64,000 bases of DNA, from the NCBI RefSeq assembly GCF_900197595.1, contig NZ_FZLO01000006.1:1-64000 (forward strand), written 5' to 3'. Of the stretch, positions 25,138 to 33,826 are shown in pieces. The notes under the pieces are model-generated. The model saw nothing but the letters and a program-made list of their open reading frames with translations, was not told the origin of the DNA and searched no databases. Within the stretch, counting starts at the first letter, position 1; each line of letters opens with the position of its first letter. The position numbers and the translations under genes were made by a program. The stretch is from Scatolibacter rhodanostii. GTDB taxonomy: Bacteria; Bacillota; Clostridia; Oscillospirales; Acutalibacteraceae.

Positions 25138-27015
25138 TTAACCCTCCTGTATCGCGTGGAACGGGCAAGTCGAAATACATGCGCCGCACTTAATGCATTT
25201 TTCTTGATCAATGACAAACGGTTCTTTAATTTTCCCGCTGATTGCGCTAACCGGACAAGCTCTTGAGCATTTGGAACAGCCCTTGCACTGGTCAGCAATA
25301 ATCACAATGGATTTTAATTTTTGGCAAGTACCCGACGGGCAGCGTTTGGCATAGATATGAGCTTCATATTCATCACGGAAATTTTCAATGGTGCTGACAA
25401 CAGGGAAAGCTGCTGTTTTACCGAGTCCGCAGAGTGCTGTAGCAGAAATGGTGTCGGCAAGCTCTAACAAGAGTTCAATGTCGCCGTCTTGACCATTCCC
25501 CTCAACAATTCTCTCCAGAATTTCAAGCATTCTTTTGGTACCCTCACGGCAAGGCACACATTTCCCGCAGGATTCATTCTGTGTAAAACTCATGAAAAAT
25601 CTGGCGACTTCTACCATACAGGTTTTATCGTCCATGACCACAAGTCCGCCTGAACCAATCATGGCTCCCGCTTTTTTGAGCGAGTCGAAATCAAGGGGCA
25701 AATCAAGGTGCTTTTGTGTCAAACAGCCGCCGGACGGCCCACCGATTTGCACAGCTTTAAACTCACCGCCGTCACGCATACCGCCGCCGATGTCAAAGAT
25801 AATTTCTCTGAGTGTTGTACCCATAGGCACTTCAATCAGGCCCGTATTTTCAATGTTACCTGTCAGTGCAAATGCTTTTGTACCAGGGCTATTTTCGGGT
25901 CCAATACTCTTATACCACTTTTGCCCGTTCGTAATGATGAGTGGCACGTTTGCAAAGGTTTCTACGTTATTGAGTACAGTAGGCTTGTCAAATAAGCCCT
26001 GTTCCACCGTTCTAGGCGGTTTTACACGGGGCATACCCCTTTTACCCTCAATAGAAGCTGTTAAAGCGCTACCTTCACCACAGACAAAAGCACCTGCTCC
26101 ACGATTGATATGCAGATGAAAGCTAAAATTGCTGCCTAAAATATTGTCGCCCAAAAGACCGTATTCCATTGCTTGCGCAATAGCGGTTTTCAATCGGCTG
26201 ACGGCCATCGGATATTCAGCACGAACGTAGATATACCCCTCTTTTGAACCGCAAGCCAGAGCAGCAATCATCATGCCCTCAAGCAATCTATGCGGGTCGC
26301 CTTCCATGATACTTCTGTCCATGAAAGCACCGGGATCACCCTCGTCACCATTGCAGACAATGTATTTTTCTTCTGTTTGCTGACTTTTAACCTGTTTCCA
26401 TTTGCGGCCAGCAGGGAAACCACCGCCGCCTCGTCCACGAAGGTTAGAGTCCGAAATTTCAGCAATAATATCATCAGCTGACATATCAAACAATGCTTTT
26501 TCAAACGCTTGATAACCACCGATTCCAAAATATTCTTTAATTGAAGTCGCATCAATGTGACCGCAATGCTCCAGTACCAAGCGAGTTTGCTTCTGATAAA
26601 AAGGAATTTCATCTTGTTTTTTGCTCACAGTGCCGCCCTTTTGGTAAGCAAGGCGTTCGATGTGCTCGCCTTTGGCAATGGTCTTTTCAATGATATCTTC
26701 GCAATCTTCCAGTTTCACTTTAGTATAGAGCCAGCCTTGCGGTTCTACACGCAAAAGGGGGCCCATTTCACAAAAACCATGACAGCCGCTCTTTTTCATG
26801 CCGACAGTTTGCTCATGTGGTTCTTCTTCCAATTCAACCGCACAATCAATGTTTTGTTCTTTCATTAAGGCAATCAATCGGTCGTAAATTTCAAGGGAAC
26901 CACTTGAGATACAGCCTGTTCCGGCACAAACAAGAATTTTTTTCTTTTCAGCTGTGAGAGATTGCTCATATTTACCACGCAGTTCTCTCAGTTCTTCTCT
27001 GGTTGTCAGCGGCAT
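25138..27015 (-). CDS. hydB: Hydrogenase flavoprotein subunit HydB (NuoF-like)
   Basis: 625 residues. The N-terminus is a thioredoxin-like [2Fe-2S] domain (LVCAGTGCISSGS...CHGFCEMGP, residues about 28-115). The NuoF core follows, with the glycine-rich NADH/FMN region (RGRGGGGFPAGRKW near 194, then CNGDEGDPGAFMDR) and the N3-type cluster ESCGKCVPCREGTKRM near 480. The C-terminus adds two [4Fe-4S] motifs, CKGCSKCSRACPVSAISG and CIKCGACISTCPFHAI. It takes electrons from NADH via FMN and divides or merges them with ferredoxin. It is 1 base after hydC and 6 bases before hydA. Confidence 0.95.
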   Translation of the reverse strand: MPLTTREELRELRGKYEQSLTAEKKKILVCAGTGCISSGSLEIYDRLIALMKEQNIDCAVELEEEPHEQTVGMKKSGCHGFCEMGPLLRVEPQGWLYTKVKLEDCEDIIEKTIAKGEHIERLAYQKGGTVSKKQDEIPFYQKQTRLVLEHCGHIDATSIKEYFGIGGYQAFEKALFDMSADDIIAEISDSNLRGRGGGGFPAGRKWKQVKSQQTEEKYIVCNGDEGDPGAFMDRSIMEGDPHRLLEGMMIAALACGSKEGYIYVRAEYPMAVSRLKTAIAQAMEYGLLGDNILGSNFSFHLHINRGAGAFVCGEGSALTASIEGKRGMPRVKPPRTVEQGLFDKPTVLNNVETFANVPLIITNGQKWYKSIGPENSPGTKAFALTGNIENTGLIEVPMGTTLREIIFDIGGGMRDGGEFKAVQIGGPSGGCLTQKHLDLPLDFDSLKKAGAMIGSGGLVVMDDKTCMVEVARFFMSFTQNESCGKCVPCREGTKRMLEILERIVEGNGQDGDIELLLELADTISATALCGLGKTAAFPVVSTIENFRDEYEAHIYAKRCPSGTCQKLKSIVIIADQCKGCSKCSRACPVSAISGKIKEPFVIDQEKCIKCGACISTCPFHAIQEG

Positions 27016-27016
27016 A

Positions 27017-27493
27017 TTACAGTTCTCCTTTCAATTGGTTTACCAGTTCTGTCGCTTTATCAGGCGTCATAGCAGGATAAACCTTGTCGTTGACCGTAAT
27101 AACCGGAGCAAGCCCGCAGGCACCCAGACAAGATACGGTTTCTACCGTAAAATTGAGATCATCGGTCGTAGATTTGCTGGCAGAAAGAGTTAAATCTTTG
27201 CGAAGTCTTTCCAAAATCGGAATAGATTTTCTAACGTGGCAAGCCGTTCCGTCACAAACTTTAATAACAAATTTGCCCTTTGGCTCTAAAGAAAAGTTTT
27301 CATAAAAAGTTGCCACACTATAAATTTTAGCTTCACTAATTCCTATCTTTTTGGAAAGGTACGGAAAGATTTCTTTTGGCAAATAGCGAAAATGCTCTTG
27401 AATGCTTTGCAATACGGCAATCAAATTTCTTTCCCTGTTCCCAATCTCTTCTAAAATACTGTCAACTACTGCGTAAAGAGATGCTTGGCTCAT
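27017..27493 (-). CDS. hydC: Hydrogenase subunit HydC (NuoE-like)
   Basis: 158 residues, the normal length of NuoE-like 24-kDa subunits. A helical N-terminus (ALIVLQSIQEHFRYLP-like, as written AVLQSIQEHFRYLPKEIFPY) precedes the thioredoxin-fold [2Fe-2S] domain with Cys in CDGTACHVRKS and CLGACGLAP. It binds HydB. A gap of 149 bases separates it from the phosphatase gene upstream, so hydCBA may have a promoter of its own there, though I see no clear -35/-10 pair. Confidence 0.92.
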   Translation of the reverse strand: MSQASLYAVVDSILEEIGNRERNLIAVLQSIQEHFRYLPKEIFPYLSKKIGISEAKIYSVATFYENFSLEPKGKFVIKVCDGTACHVRKSIPILERLRKDLTLSASKSTTDDLNFTVETVSCLGACGLAPVITVNDKVYPAMTPDKATELVNQLKGEL

Positions 27494-27642
27494 ATTTTCA
27501 TTTCCTCCATGGTTAAAGTTTGGTCTGTCAAATTAAAACAATTGGGGGAAGACTTACTTCTTTCCGTTACATGGTCGTCAGTAAATCTTTTGCTGATTTT
27601 GATTCTATCTCCCATCCACCTTCTAAGCTTATCAGGCAAGCC

Positions 27643-28818
27643 TTAGAAATAACTTACCCTGATTTTCTTGCCCATCTGCTTTAGGCATTCGGCAAGCTCA
27701 TCGATAAGCTTCATCTTTATATTGAACCCAATGGGTAAATTGGGATTCTGATGCGCTGGATTAACGGCTTTTCCTACAAAAAAATTGATGTCGGTGGCTT
27801 CTTCAAATAGCATCCTTGCAATGCGTGAAGCTCCGTCTTGGTTACGACCCCATTCATGATAACGTTTGTTTTCCTGCAAATAGTCTTTGGCGTATTCCAG
27901 CACGCGATTGACTGTAATGATGCCCTCTGTCACTAAATCAGCACCTTCTATCGCGGCCATGGGCGGAATATCAGACTCGAGACCCGTTAGATCTCCCACT
28001 AAAAGTGGTTTTTGCAGATATTCAGCCGCCAGCGCCGAAGTGGTTCCACCGCAAACAATATGTTGCCCTTGTCTAGCAAAAAACAGGGACATCATCTTAC
28101 TGACATCCTGCGGGTCTGCCGGAGGACCAATCAGCAAATTCATCGGTTTGCGTTCTCTAATCTTTAATGCGCACACTGTTGTATCATCGCCAGGTTCCTC
28201 TGCATAGAGAACACGGCACTGTTCAATCAAAATCGAACTAAGTGTTTTGGCCGTATATTCTTCTCGATAGACAGCCTCCATAAATTGAATGATATCTTTT
28301 CTCAGCCACCCAAAGTTTAGGTCACGTCCCACACCGGCATGTACAGCGCCGTCGCTAATCATGAGAAAGGTATCGTCCTCTTGCAGCCTAATTTTTGATT
28401 TATAGATGGTCTTTCCGTCAATTTCTTCGGATGTTTTGCTGTAATCGTAGTTTTTGCCTTCTCTCAGCAAAATAACGTGCGGATTGTCATACTGAATGAT
28501 TTCAATCTCTTCATTCTCCACGACCCGTAAGATGGTGAAGGTTGAATAGGCAATTTCACGCACTTTGCAGATTGGCAGCGTAGCCGCAATAGCAGACACA
28601 CATTCTTCTACGCTCAAATCATTTGCCATCATCGTCGAAATAATTTTAGCCGTGAGTGTGGATAAGATATTTGCCTTGACACCGCTGCCCAAGCCATCTG
28701 CCAGTACAATCACTGTCATGTCGTCTTTGAGGACGGTTTCAATATGATCTCCGCAAAGCTGTTCACCAAACTTGTTTAGGCTGACATAGCCGACATCGGC
28801 GCAAAGGTTATTCATCAC
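27643..28818 (-). CDS. SpoIIE-type PP2C phosphatase of the hydrogenase operon
   Basis: 391 residues. Residues about 1-220 are a PP2C-like SpoIIE domain with metal-binding motifs LADGLGSG (near 40), ISDGAVHAG (near 158) and PGDDTTVCALKI (near 212). Residues about 230-391 form a second conserved part (NLLIGPPADPQDVSKMMSLF, then GGTTSALAAEYL) that I have seen only in proteins of this operon type and whose role is unknown. No membrane segment is present. The start overlaps the stop of the hydrogenase-like PAS gene by about 8-11 bases, so the two are coupled and probably form one sensory pathway, with a Ser/Thr-phosphorylated target not visible here. Confidence 0.85.
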   Translation of the reverse strand: MMNNLCADVGYVSLNKFGEQLCGDHIETVLKDDMTVIVLADGLGSGVKANILSTLTAKIISTMMANDLSVEECVSAIAATLPICKVREIAYSTFTILRVVENEEIEIIQYDNPHVILLREGKNYDYSKTSEEIDGKTIYKSKIRLQEDDTFLMISDGAVHAGVGRDLNFGWLRKDIIQFMEAVYREEYTAKTLSSILIEQCRVLYAEEPGDDTTVCALKIRERKPMNLLIGPPADPQDVSKMMSLFFARQGQHIVCGGTTSALAAEYLQKPLLVGDLTGLESDIPPMAAIEGADLVTEGIITVNRVLEYAKDYLQENKRYHEWGRNQDGASRIARMLFEEATDINFFVGKAVNPAHQNPNLPIGFNIKMKLIDELAECLKQMGKKIRVSYF

Positions 28819-30484
28819 GCAAAGACTCCTTTAGCTTGGTCAGAGCCACCTTGGTTTCAGCTGTTGTTTCACCCAACAAAGAAGCAATCTCTTGCACGGC
28901 CAACATCTGCTTGACGATAACATTGTCGGTAATTTCCATCGTCTTTTTGCGTATTTTTTCTTTCTTCTCTCGTTCAATCGTTTCTTCTGTCACATCACGC
29001 ATAATACAAATCAAAATACGGAAATTCCTGTCATAGATAACTGTTTGCTCGGCATATTTTTGATAATCTGCCAAATAAACTTGCTTGTCATAGACATTTT
29101 CTTGCTGCTCATAGGCATTGATAAATGGTGTGGGATCTAAAAGGCGTACTACGTGTTCACCCAGCACATTTGCTCTATCCCCTACTTTCAAAAACAAGCA
29201 AGCTGCATCATTAATTTGCTGTATTTCAAGCTCTTCACTCAACACTAAAATGGCATTCGGTGTATTTTGAATGATATTGTCTGAAAACGATTCGGCCTTT
29301 TCTTTCAAAAAGGGCAAACACATGTTGATGTTGGCCTTGCCTTGTAAGACAGCTCTTGCCTTATCTCGACAGGTATTATAGCCACAGCTGCCGCAGTTGA
29401 GCTCATCTTCGGGTTTGGTTTTTCCAATTTTACGAAGAATTTCTTCAATCGCAGCTTCTCCGGGCATCATCTGCCGAACTGCCAAGTCCTTATATTCTCT
29501 GGTGAGAACGGTTTCATTGTAATCAGATATTTCAAAATCATCTTCTCTGGCATATCGACTAACTTCTATAAAGTCTTTTACCGGAGAGTGATGGCCTTTG
29601 TCCATGGCAGGCCCTCCGATACAACTTCCTGAACAGGCTGACATCTCGATAAAACAGTTTTCAAGCCGTTCATGAAGAATATCGTCAATTGCTTGCATGC
29701 AGTTCTCTAAGCCATCAATAGCAATGTAATCATATTCGGGGCTTTTTTCATTCATTGTTTTTAAAATCCCACCCGCTGTAGGGAAAAATCTGGCTCTTCC
29801 CTTTTCAGATAAATCTGAAAGCGATTCAAAAACAATATTTTCTTCTGCCAGCCAAGTAGTCAGTTCTTCAAAAGTCAAAACGCAATCGGTATGATGACCC
29901 TCTATTTCTGCCTCTGCCTTTTTAGACAGACACGGTCCGATAAATACGGTCTTTGCCTCTGGTATTCTCCTCTTGATGTCCATAGCATGAGCATCCATCG
30001 GCGTGATTACTTTGGCGAGATACGGCAACGCATCAGGATAGTATTTTTCAATCAATAGGTTCACAGTATGGCAGCAAGAAGAAATAATCACTTTATTTTC
30101 TCCAGACTTTGTCAATGTCTCATACTGCCTTTTGACAATGGTCGCCCCAATGGCTGTTTCTTCTGCGCCTGCAAAGCCCAGTTGCTTGAGTGCCTTTTCC
30201 ATGGCAGGGCGTGTTACACCGCTATAGTTTGCAACAAAAGAAGGTGCTAAGCTAACATAAACCGGTGCCCCGCTTCGAATAAAAGCTTTTGCTTTTTCGA
30301 CATCATTGCGGATTTCTTTTGCATTTTGAGGACAGTTTCGAAAGCAGTTTCCACACAAAATGCAGCTTTCAGCAATAATATTAGCTTGGTCGTCAGAAAA
30401 ACGAATCGATTTGACAGGGCAAACCCGAATACAACGATAGCAATTTTTGCAGTTTGATTTTTTAAATTGCAAATGTTCTGGCAC
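28808..30484 (-). CDS. Hydrogenase-like iron-sulfur PAS protein, putative H2/redox sensor
   Basis: 558 residues. Two [4Fe-4S] motifs (CKNCYRCIRVC, CILCGNCFRNC) lead into an H-cluster-like domain that keeps all five key Cys: SSCCH near 130, GPCLSKKAE near 178 and ACSGSC near 284. The flanking residues differ from active enzymes (TSCCPAW and MPCTAKK in HydA). Next comes a four-Cys Fe-S motif (CGSCGYNTC...MC, about 367-395) and a PAS domain (about 405-500, IIQNTPNAILVLSEELEIQQ), then a helical tail. This is the layout of the sensory or HsfB-type [FeFe] proteins found with SpoIIE phosphatases and trimeric hydrogenases in Ruminococcaceae. It probably senses H2 or redox state and signals to the phosphatase. 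Confidence 0.85.
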   Translation of the reverse strand: MPEHLQFKKSNCKNCYRCIRVCPVKSIRFSDDQANIIAESCILCGNCFRNCPQNAKEIRNDVEKAKAFIRSGAPVYVSLAPSFVANYSGVTRPAMEKALKQLGFAGAEETAIGATIVKRQYETLTKSGENKVIISSCCHTVNLLIEKYYPDALPYLAKVITPMDAHAMDIKRRIPEAKTVFIGPCLSKKAEAEIEGHHTDCVLTFEELTTWLAEENIVFESLSDLSEKGRARFFPTAGGILKTMNEKSPEYDYIAIDGLENCMQAIDDILHERLENCFIEMSACSGSCIGGPAMDKGHHSPVKDFIEVSRYAREDDFEISDYNETVLTREYKDLAVRQMMPGEAAIEEILRKIGKTKPEDELNCGSCGYNTCRDKARAVLQGKANINMCLPFLKEKAESFSDNIIQNTPNAILVLSEELEIQQINDAACLFLKVGDRANVLGEHVVRLLDPTPFINAYEQQENVYDKQVYLADYQKYAEQTVIYDRNFRILICIMRDVTEETIEREKKEKIRKKTMEITDNVIVKQMLAVQEIASLLGETTAETKVALTKLKESLRDE

Positions 30485-30517
30485 TGATTCTCACTCCTCT
30501 TCTTATTTTTGTTTTCT

Positions 30518-30760
30518 TTACAGGAAATTTTTCTGAATTTCACTTTCAAAAAAATCTTGTGTGTTATCCGGTCTAAGCGAAAACAGATTTTCTCCCACTG
30601 TAACACAAACGCCTTCTGTGCATCTTCCCATACAAAAAGCACCGCAAAGCTCCACTTGATTTTGAAGATTGTTCTCCTCCAATAATCTTTGCAGTTCTTT
30701 GATGACTGATTTAGAGCCTTTCAAATAGCAGGAGCTGCCAATACAAACTGTAATTTTCAC
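30518..30760 (-). CDS. Thioredoxin-like [2Fe-2S] ferredoxin protein
   Basis: 80 residues: TVCIGSSCYLKGS with two Cys, a helix, and CGAFCMGRCTEG with the other Cys. This is the isolated NuoE-type thioredoxin-like [2Fe-2S] fold. It lies between rex1 (22 bases upstream) and the PAS hydrogenase-like gene (33 bases downstream) in the same operon and likely delivers electrons to, or reads redox state for, that protein. Confidence 0.85.
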   Translation of the reverse strand: MKITVCIGSSCYLKGSKSVIKELQRLLEENNLQNQVELCGAFCMGRCTEGVCVTVGENLFSLRPDNTQDFFESEIQKNFL

Positions 30761-30782
30761 AGGTATCCTCCGCTTTCTTTGC

Positions 30783-31421
30783 TTACCAGCTTACTTTTTC
30801 TGAAAGATATTTCGTTAGAACGGCCAGTGAGCTTCCTATATTTTCGTTTTGCACAAGTACACCATCCGGCACACACAAATTCAACTGAGCAAAATTCCAA
30901 ATGGCAATAATTCCACTTTCAATCATTTGCTCACAGACCTGCTGTGCTTCTTCTTCAGGTACTGCTATAATACCAAGCTTAATATTTAACCGATTGCATA
31001 AGCTTTTGAGCTTTTCTGCAGACAGAATCTTCTTGCCGCCAACACTGGTACCGACAACGCGGCAGTCCACATCAAACCCTGCTACAATTTCGATATTATA
31101 TTGACTGAAGCCCTGATATTCCATCAGAACTTTCCCCAGTTTACCCGTTCCTACCAACACAGCACAATCTGTATTGTTATATCCTAAATAATCTTCCAGT
31201 TCATACACCAAATCCCTGATAACATATCCCACTCTCGGCTTGCCGCCGCTGCTCACTGCCGCTAAATCTTTACGTACCTGTACATCATGAAATCCCAAAG
31301 CCTGTGCTATTTGTGTTGCTGATGTAGTAGCCGTTTTCTCTTGGGTTAAAGATTTAAGATAGTTTAGATAAACGGGCAGGCGCTTCAGCGTTTGTTTTGA
31401 AATGGGCCTTACGTTATCCAA
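30783..31421 (-). CDS. rex: Redox-sensing repressor Rex (copy 1)
   Basis: 212 residues, standard Rex length. An N-terminal winged helix (SKQTLKRLPVYLNYLKSLTQ, AQALGFHDVQVRKDLAAVS) is followed by a Rossmann NADH-binding domain with VLVGTGKLGKVLM and a C-terminal swapped helix (NIGSSLAVLTKYLSEKVSW). Rex leaves DNA when NADH is high, which would switch on NADH-consuming hydrogenase genes. It is the first gene of the hydrogenase operon. The start is TTG at 31421 with AAAGGAGA upstream. A second copy lies at 33827-34495. Confidence 0.93.
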   Translation of the reverse strand: MDNVRPISKQTLKRLPVYLNYLKSLTQEKTATTSATQIAQALGFHDVQVRKDLAAVSSGGKPRVGYVIRDLVYELEDYLGYNNTDCAVLVGTGKLGKVLMEYQGFSQYNIEIVAGFDVDCRVVGTSVGGKKILSAEKLKSLCNRLNIKLGIIAVPEEEAQQVCEQMIESGIIAIWNFAQLNLCVPDGVLVQNENIGSSLAVLTKYLSEKVSW

Positions 31422-31486
31422 AATTCATTCTCCTTTGTTTAGCGTATATCGATTCTCCATTTTAAAGTCCTCAAGTCATTTTTATC

Positions 31487-31530
31487 TAAAAAAATGGTTG
31501 CTGCTCTACTAAAGTAACAACCATTTTTTC
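31487..31530 (-). terminator. Terminator of the alcohol dehydrogenase gene
   Basis: ATGGTTG and CAACCAT form the stem core on the - strand, flanked by A-rich and T-rich runs (ATTTTTTT). It separates adh from the rex1 operon. Confidence 0.7.
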
Positions 31531-31566
31531 ATGATTTAATTTTCTCAAAATGCCTTTGCGCAAGAA

Positions 31567-32742
31567 TTAGAAGTCGACTTCTTCATCAAAATAGCAGCAT
31601 TTAAGAAGTTTTTCCATCTCAGCTGGTGTAATGGTTCTTGGGTTTGAACCTGTGCAAGCATCGCCAACAGCCAGTTCTGCAACCTGAGGCAGTTTCTCCA
31701 AGAATTCTTTTTCGTCGATGATTCCGCCTTCATAGTCCTTAATGCAGGTTGGGATATCGAGTTCTTTGTTCATCTTCTGAATGTGCTGAATCAAAGCATC
31801 AACAGAAGCTTCAAGACCTAGTGACACAGCAATTTCTTCATAGCGTTTTGCTGCGGCAGGTTCTTTTGCATTAAATTTGATAACCTTGGGCAGATACATA
31901 GCGTTTGCACAGCCATGTACGATATGTCCGCCGGAATAAGCCGCACCGGTTTTATGAGCCATGGAGTGAACAATACCCAACAATGCGTTAGAGAAAGCCA
32001 TGCCAGCAAGGCACTGTGCATTGTGCATTTTAGCACGAGCTTCCATGTCGCCATTGTAAGAAGCAATCAAGTTTTCGCTAACCATTTTAATCGCATGCAA
32101 AGCAAGCGGGTCAGTATAATCAGAGTTCAAGGTAGAAACATAAGCTTCAATAGCATGAGTCATTGCATCCATACCCGTATGAGCTGTGAGTTTCTTAGGC
32201 ATGGTTTCTGCCAAATCAGGGTCAACAATAGCAACATCAGGTGTGATATTGAAGTCAGCCAATGGGTACTTAATGCCTTTTTGATAATCAGTAATAACTG
32301 AGAAAGCGGTTACTTCTGTTGCTGTTCCTGAAGTAGATGGAATGGCACAGAATTTAGCTTTTGTGCGCAAAGTTGGGAAGTTAAACGGAATGCAAAGAGA
32401 ATCAAAAGTAACATCAGGATATTCATAGAAAGCCCACATTGCTTTTGCAGCATCAATGGGAGAACCGCCGCCAACAGATACAATCCAGTCAGGTTGGAAC
32501 GCTGTCATGGCAGCGGCACCCTTCATAACTGTTTCTACTGATGGGTCTGGCTCAACGTTTTCAAAAAGCTCTACTTCCATACCAGCTTCTTTTAAGTTGT
32601 TCACAATTTTATCTAGGAAACCAAAGCGTTTCATGCTGCCGCCGCCAACCACAACGATAGCACGCTTGCCTGTCAATCCTTTTAATGCGTCAATTGAACC
32701 TTTTCCGTGATATAAATCTCTCGGTAATGTAAATCTTGCCAT
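31567..32742 (-). CDS. Iron-containing alcohol dehydrogenase
   Basis: 391 residues, the usual length of group III alcohol dehydrogenases (butanol/1,3-propanediol type). The NAD(P)-binding region shows VVGGGSMKR and the GGGSPIDAAKAMW motif near residue 100. The iron ligands are an Asp near 195 and the His residues of GIVHSMAHKTGAAYSGGHIVHG near 263-280. It converts aldehydes such as acetaldehyde or butyraldehyde to alcohols and thereby re-oxidises NADH. It is flanked by the rex1-hydrogenase operon and by lysR-rex2, which supports redox-linked control. Confidence 0.92.
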   Translation of the reverse strand: MARFTLPRDLYHGKGSIDALKGLTGKRAIVVVGGGSMKRFGFLDKIVNNLKEAGMEVELFENVEPDPSVETVMKGAAAMTAFQPDWIVSVGGGSPIDAAKAMWAFYEYPDVTFDSLCIPFNFPTLRTKAKFCAIPSTSGTATEVTAFSVITDYQKGIKYPLADFNITPDVAIVDPDLAETMPKKLTAHTGMDAMTHAIEAYVSTLNSDYTDPLALHAIKMVSENLIASYNGDMEARAKMHNAQCLAGMAFSNALLGIVHSMAHKTGAAYSGGHIVHGCANAMYLPKVIKFNAKEPAAAKRYEEIAVSLGLEASVDALIQHIQKMNKELDIPTCIKDYEGGIIDEKEFLEKLPQVAELAVGDACTGSNPRTITPAEMEKLLKCCYFDEEVDF

Positions 32743-32817
32743 AACTATATTGCCTCCTATTCACATACGTAACTCTAGTGGTTGTTTATATTTTATCAAT
32801 CTTTTCTTTAAAAATGA

Positions 32818-32869
32818 AATACGATATCTGCATATCGATATATATATATCGATATGCAGATATCGTATT
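32818..32869. repeat. Perfect 52-bp palindrome
   Basis: The 26 bases from 32818 are the exact reverse complement of the 26 bases from 32844, with no mismatch and no loop; the centre is an alternating AT run. It lies 22 bases beyond the lysR stop and 76 bases upstream of the adh start. On the - strand it is followed by ATTTCATTTTT, so it could end the lysR message. Its length and perfection also suit a cruciform or a dimer-of-dimers operator for adh. Confidence 0.85.
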
Positions 32870-32890
32870 CTTAGATTATCACTATCATTA

Positions 32891-33826
32891 TTACTCTTGC
32901 ATTTTTGCCACTTCATCTTTTGTTTGATAAAGTTTATCAATAAATTTGCGGTCTAAATCTGTAAATTGATATCCCTTTGCATAAACCAGTATATCTCGAT
33001 ATTGGTTGCCCTGTACACTGCACGGACGTTGAATCAATCTATAGCGCATCAAATAGTCTTTGGGAATTGGCGAAACCCACATATACGTGTCAGGAATAGC
33101 GGAGAGCAATTCAAACTGATTGCAGCGTTCATAGAGATAAATCTTTTTCTTGCCAGCGCCAGAATGTTGCGGCAAACTTTCTCCATTGGCTGATAGATAG
33201 GGAATCACATTGTCTCCATGAATGATTTCTGTTAATTTATCTAAGTACGGATGCTCTACCTGCGGTTCTTTTGCCAACAAACTATCTTTAGACATCAGCA
33301 CAAGATATTCAAATTCCCAAATTGATTCATGGCAAAGCTGCTTGTCCTTTAAAAAATCCAAAAAATATCGTTCATACGCTGTTTGATAGCGAATAACGCC
33401 CAGATCAAAACGTCCCGTAGCTACATTGTCAATGGTAGTCATCGCATTTGTTTCTTGCAAGTTAAGGTTAATCTCTTCTTCGCGGTTCAATTCTTCAACA
33501 AAATGAATAAATGCATGGGAGATATAACTGCCTCGGGGAATTGAAATATTGAAAGACTGACTGCCCGCCTCTTTCGGTTTTGACAATGAATCAATCTTGT
33601 CAAGCTGGGACGCAATGTTTCTCGCATAGTCTAAGAACTCGTTCCCTTTGGGTGTGGGGATAACCCCTTTGGAGGTTCTCTTAAAAATGGCAAAACCCAG
33701 TGATTCTTCTATTTCTTTAATTGCTTTGCTCAAGTTAGGTTGTGCCATGAAAAGATTTTCTGCCGCCTGTGTAATCGAACGTGTGCGTTCTACTTCGATA
33801 ACATATTTAAAAAAAATCGTATTCAT
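32891..33826 (-). CDS. LysR-family regulator
   Basis: 311 residues. The N-terminal winged helix is clear (FFKYVIEVERTRSITQAAEN, LFMAQPNLSKAIKEIEESLG, FKRTSKGVIPTPKG). The rest is the periplasmic-binding-like effector domain. The start codon follows the rex2 stop directly (TAA-ATG), so rex2 and lysR are one operon. The downstream neighbour on the same strand is adh, a plausible target beyond the 52-bp palindrome. The effector is unknown. Confidence 0.9.
   Translation of the reverse strand: MNTIFFKYVIEVERTRSITQAAENLFMAQPNLSKAIKEIEESLGFAIFKRTSKGVIPTPKGNEFLDYARNIASQLDKIDSLSKPKEAGSQSFNISIPRGSYISHAFIHFVEELNREEEINLNLQETNAMTTIDNVATGRFDLGVIRYQTAYERYFLDFLKDKQLCHESIWEFEYLVLMSKDSLLAKEPQVEHPYLDKLTEIIHGDNVIPYLSANGESLPQHSGAGKKKIYLYERCNQFELLSAIPDTYMWVSPIPKDYLMRYRLIQRPCSVQGNQYRDILVYAKGYQFTDLDRKFIDKLYQTKDEVAKMQE

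Noticed and set aside
25535-26119. 194-codon open frame on the + strand inside hydB
   Set aside because: Antisense shadow of NuoF-like coding sequence; Pro/Ser-rich low-complexity translation.
26916-27000. Possible frame break at the hydC-hydB junction
   Set aside because: Both proteins are full length with intact motifs; the 1-base spacing is normal for this operon.
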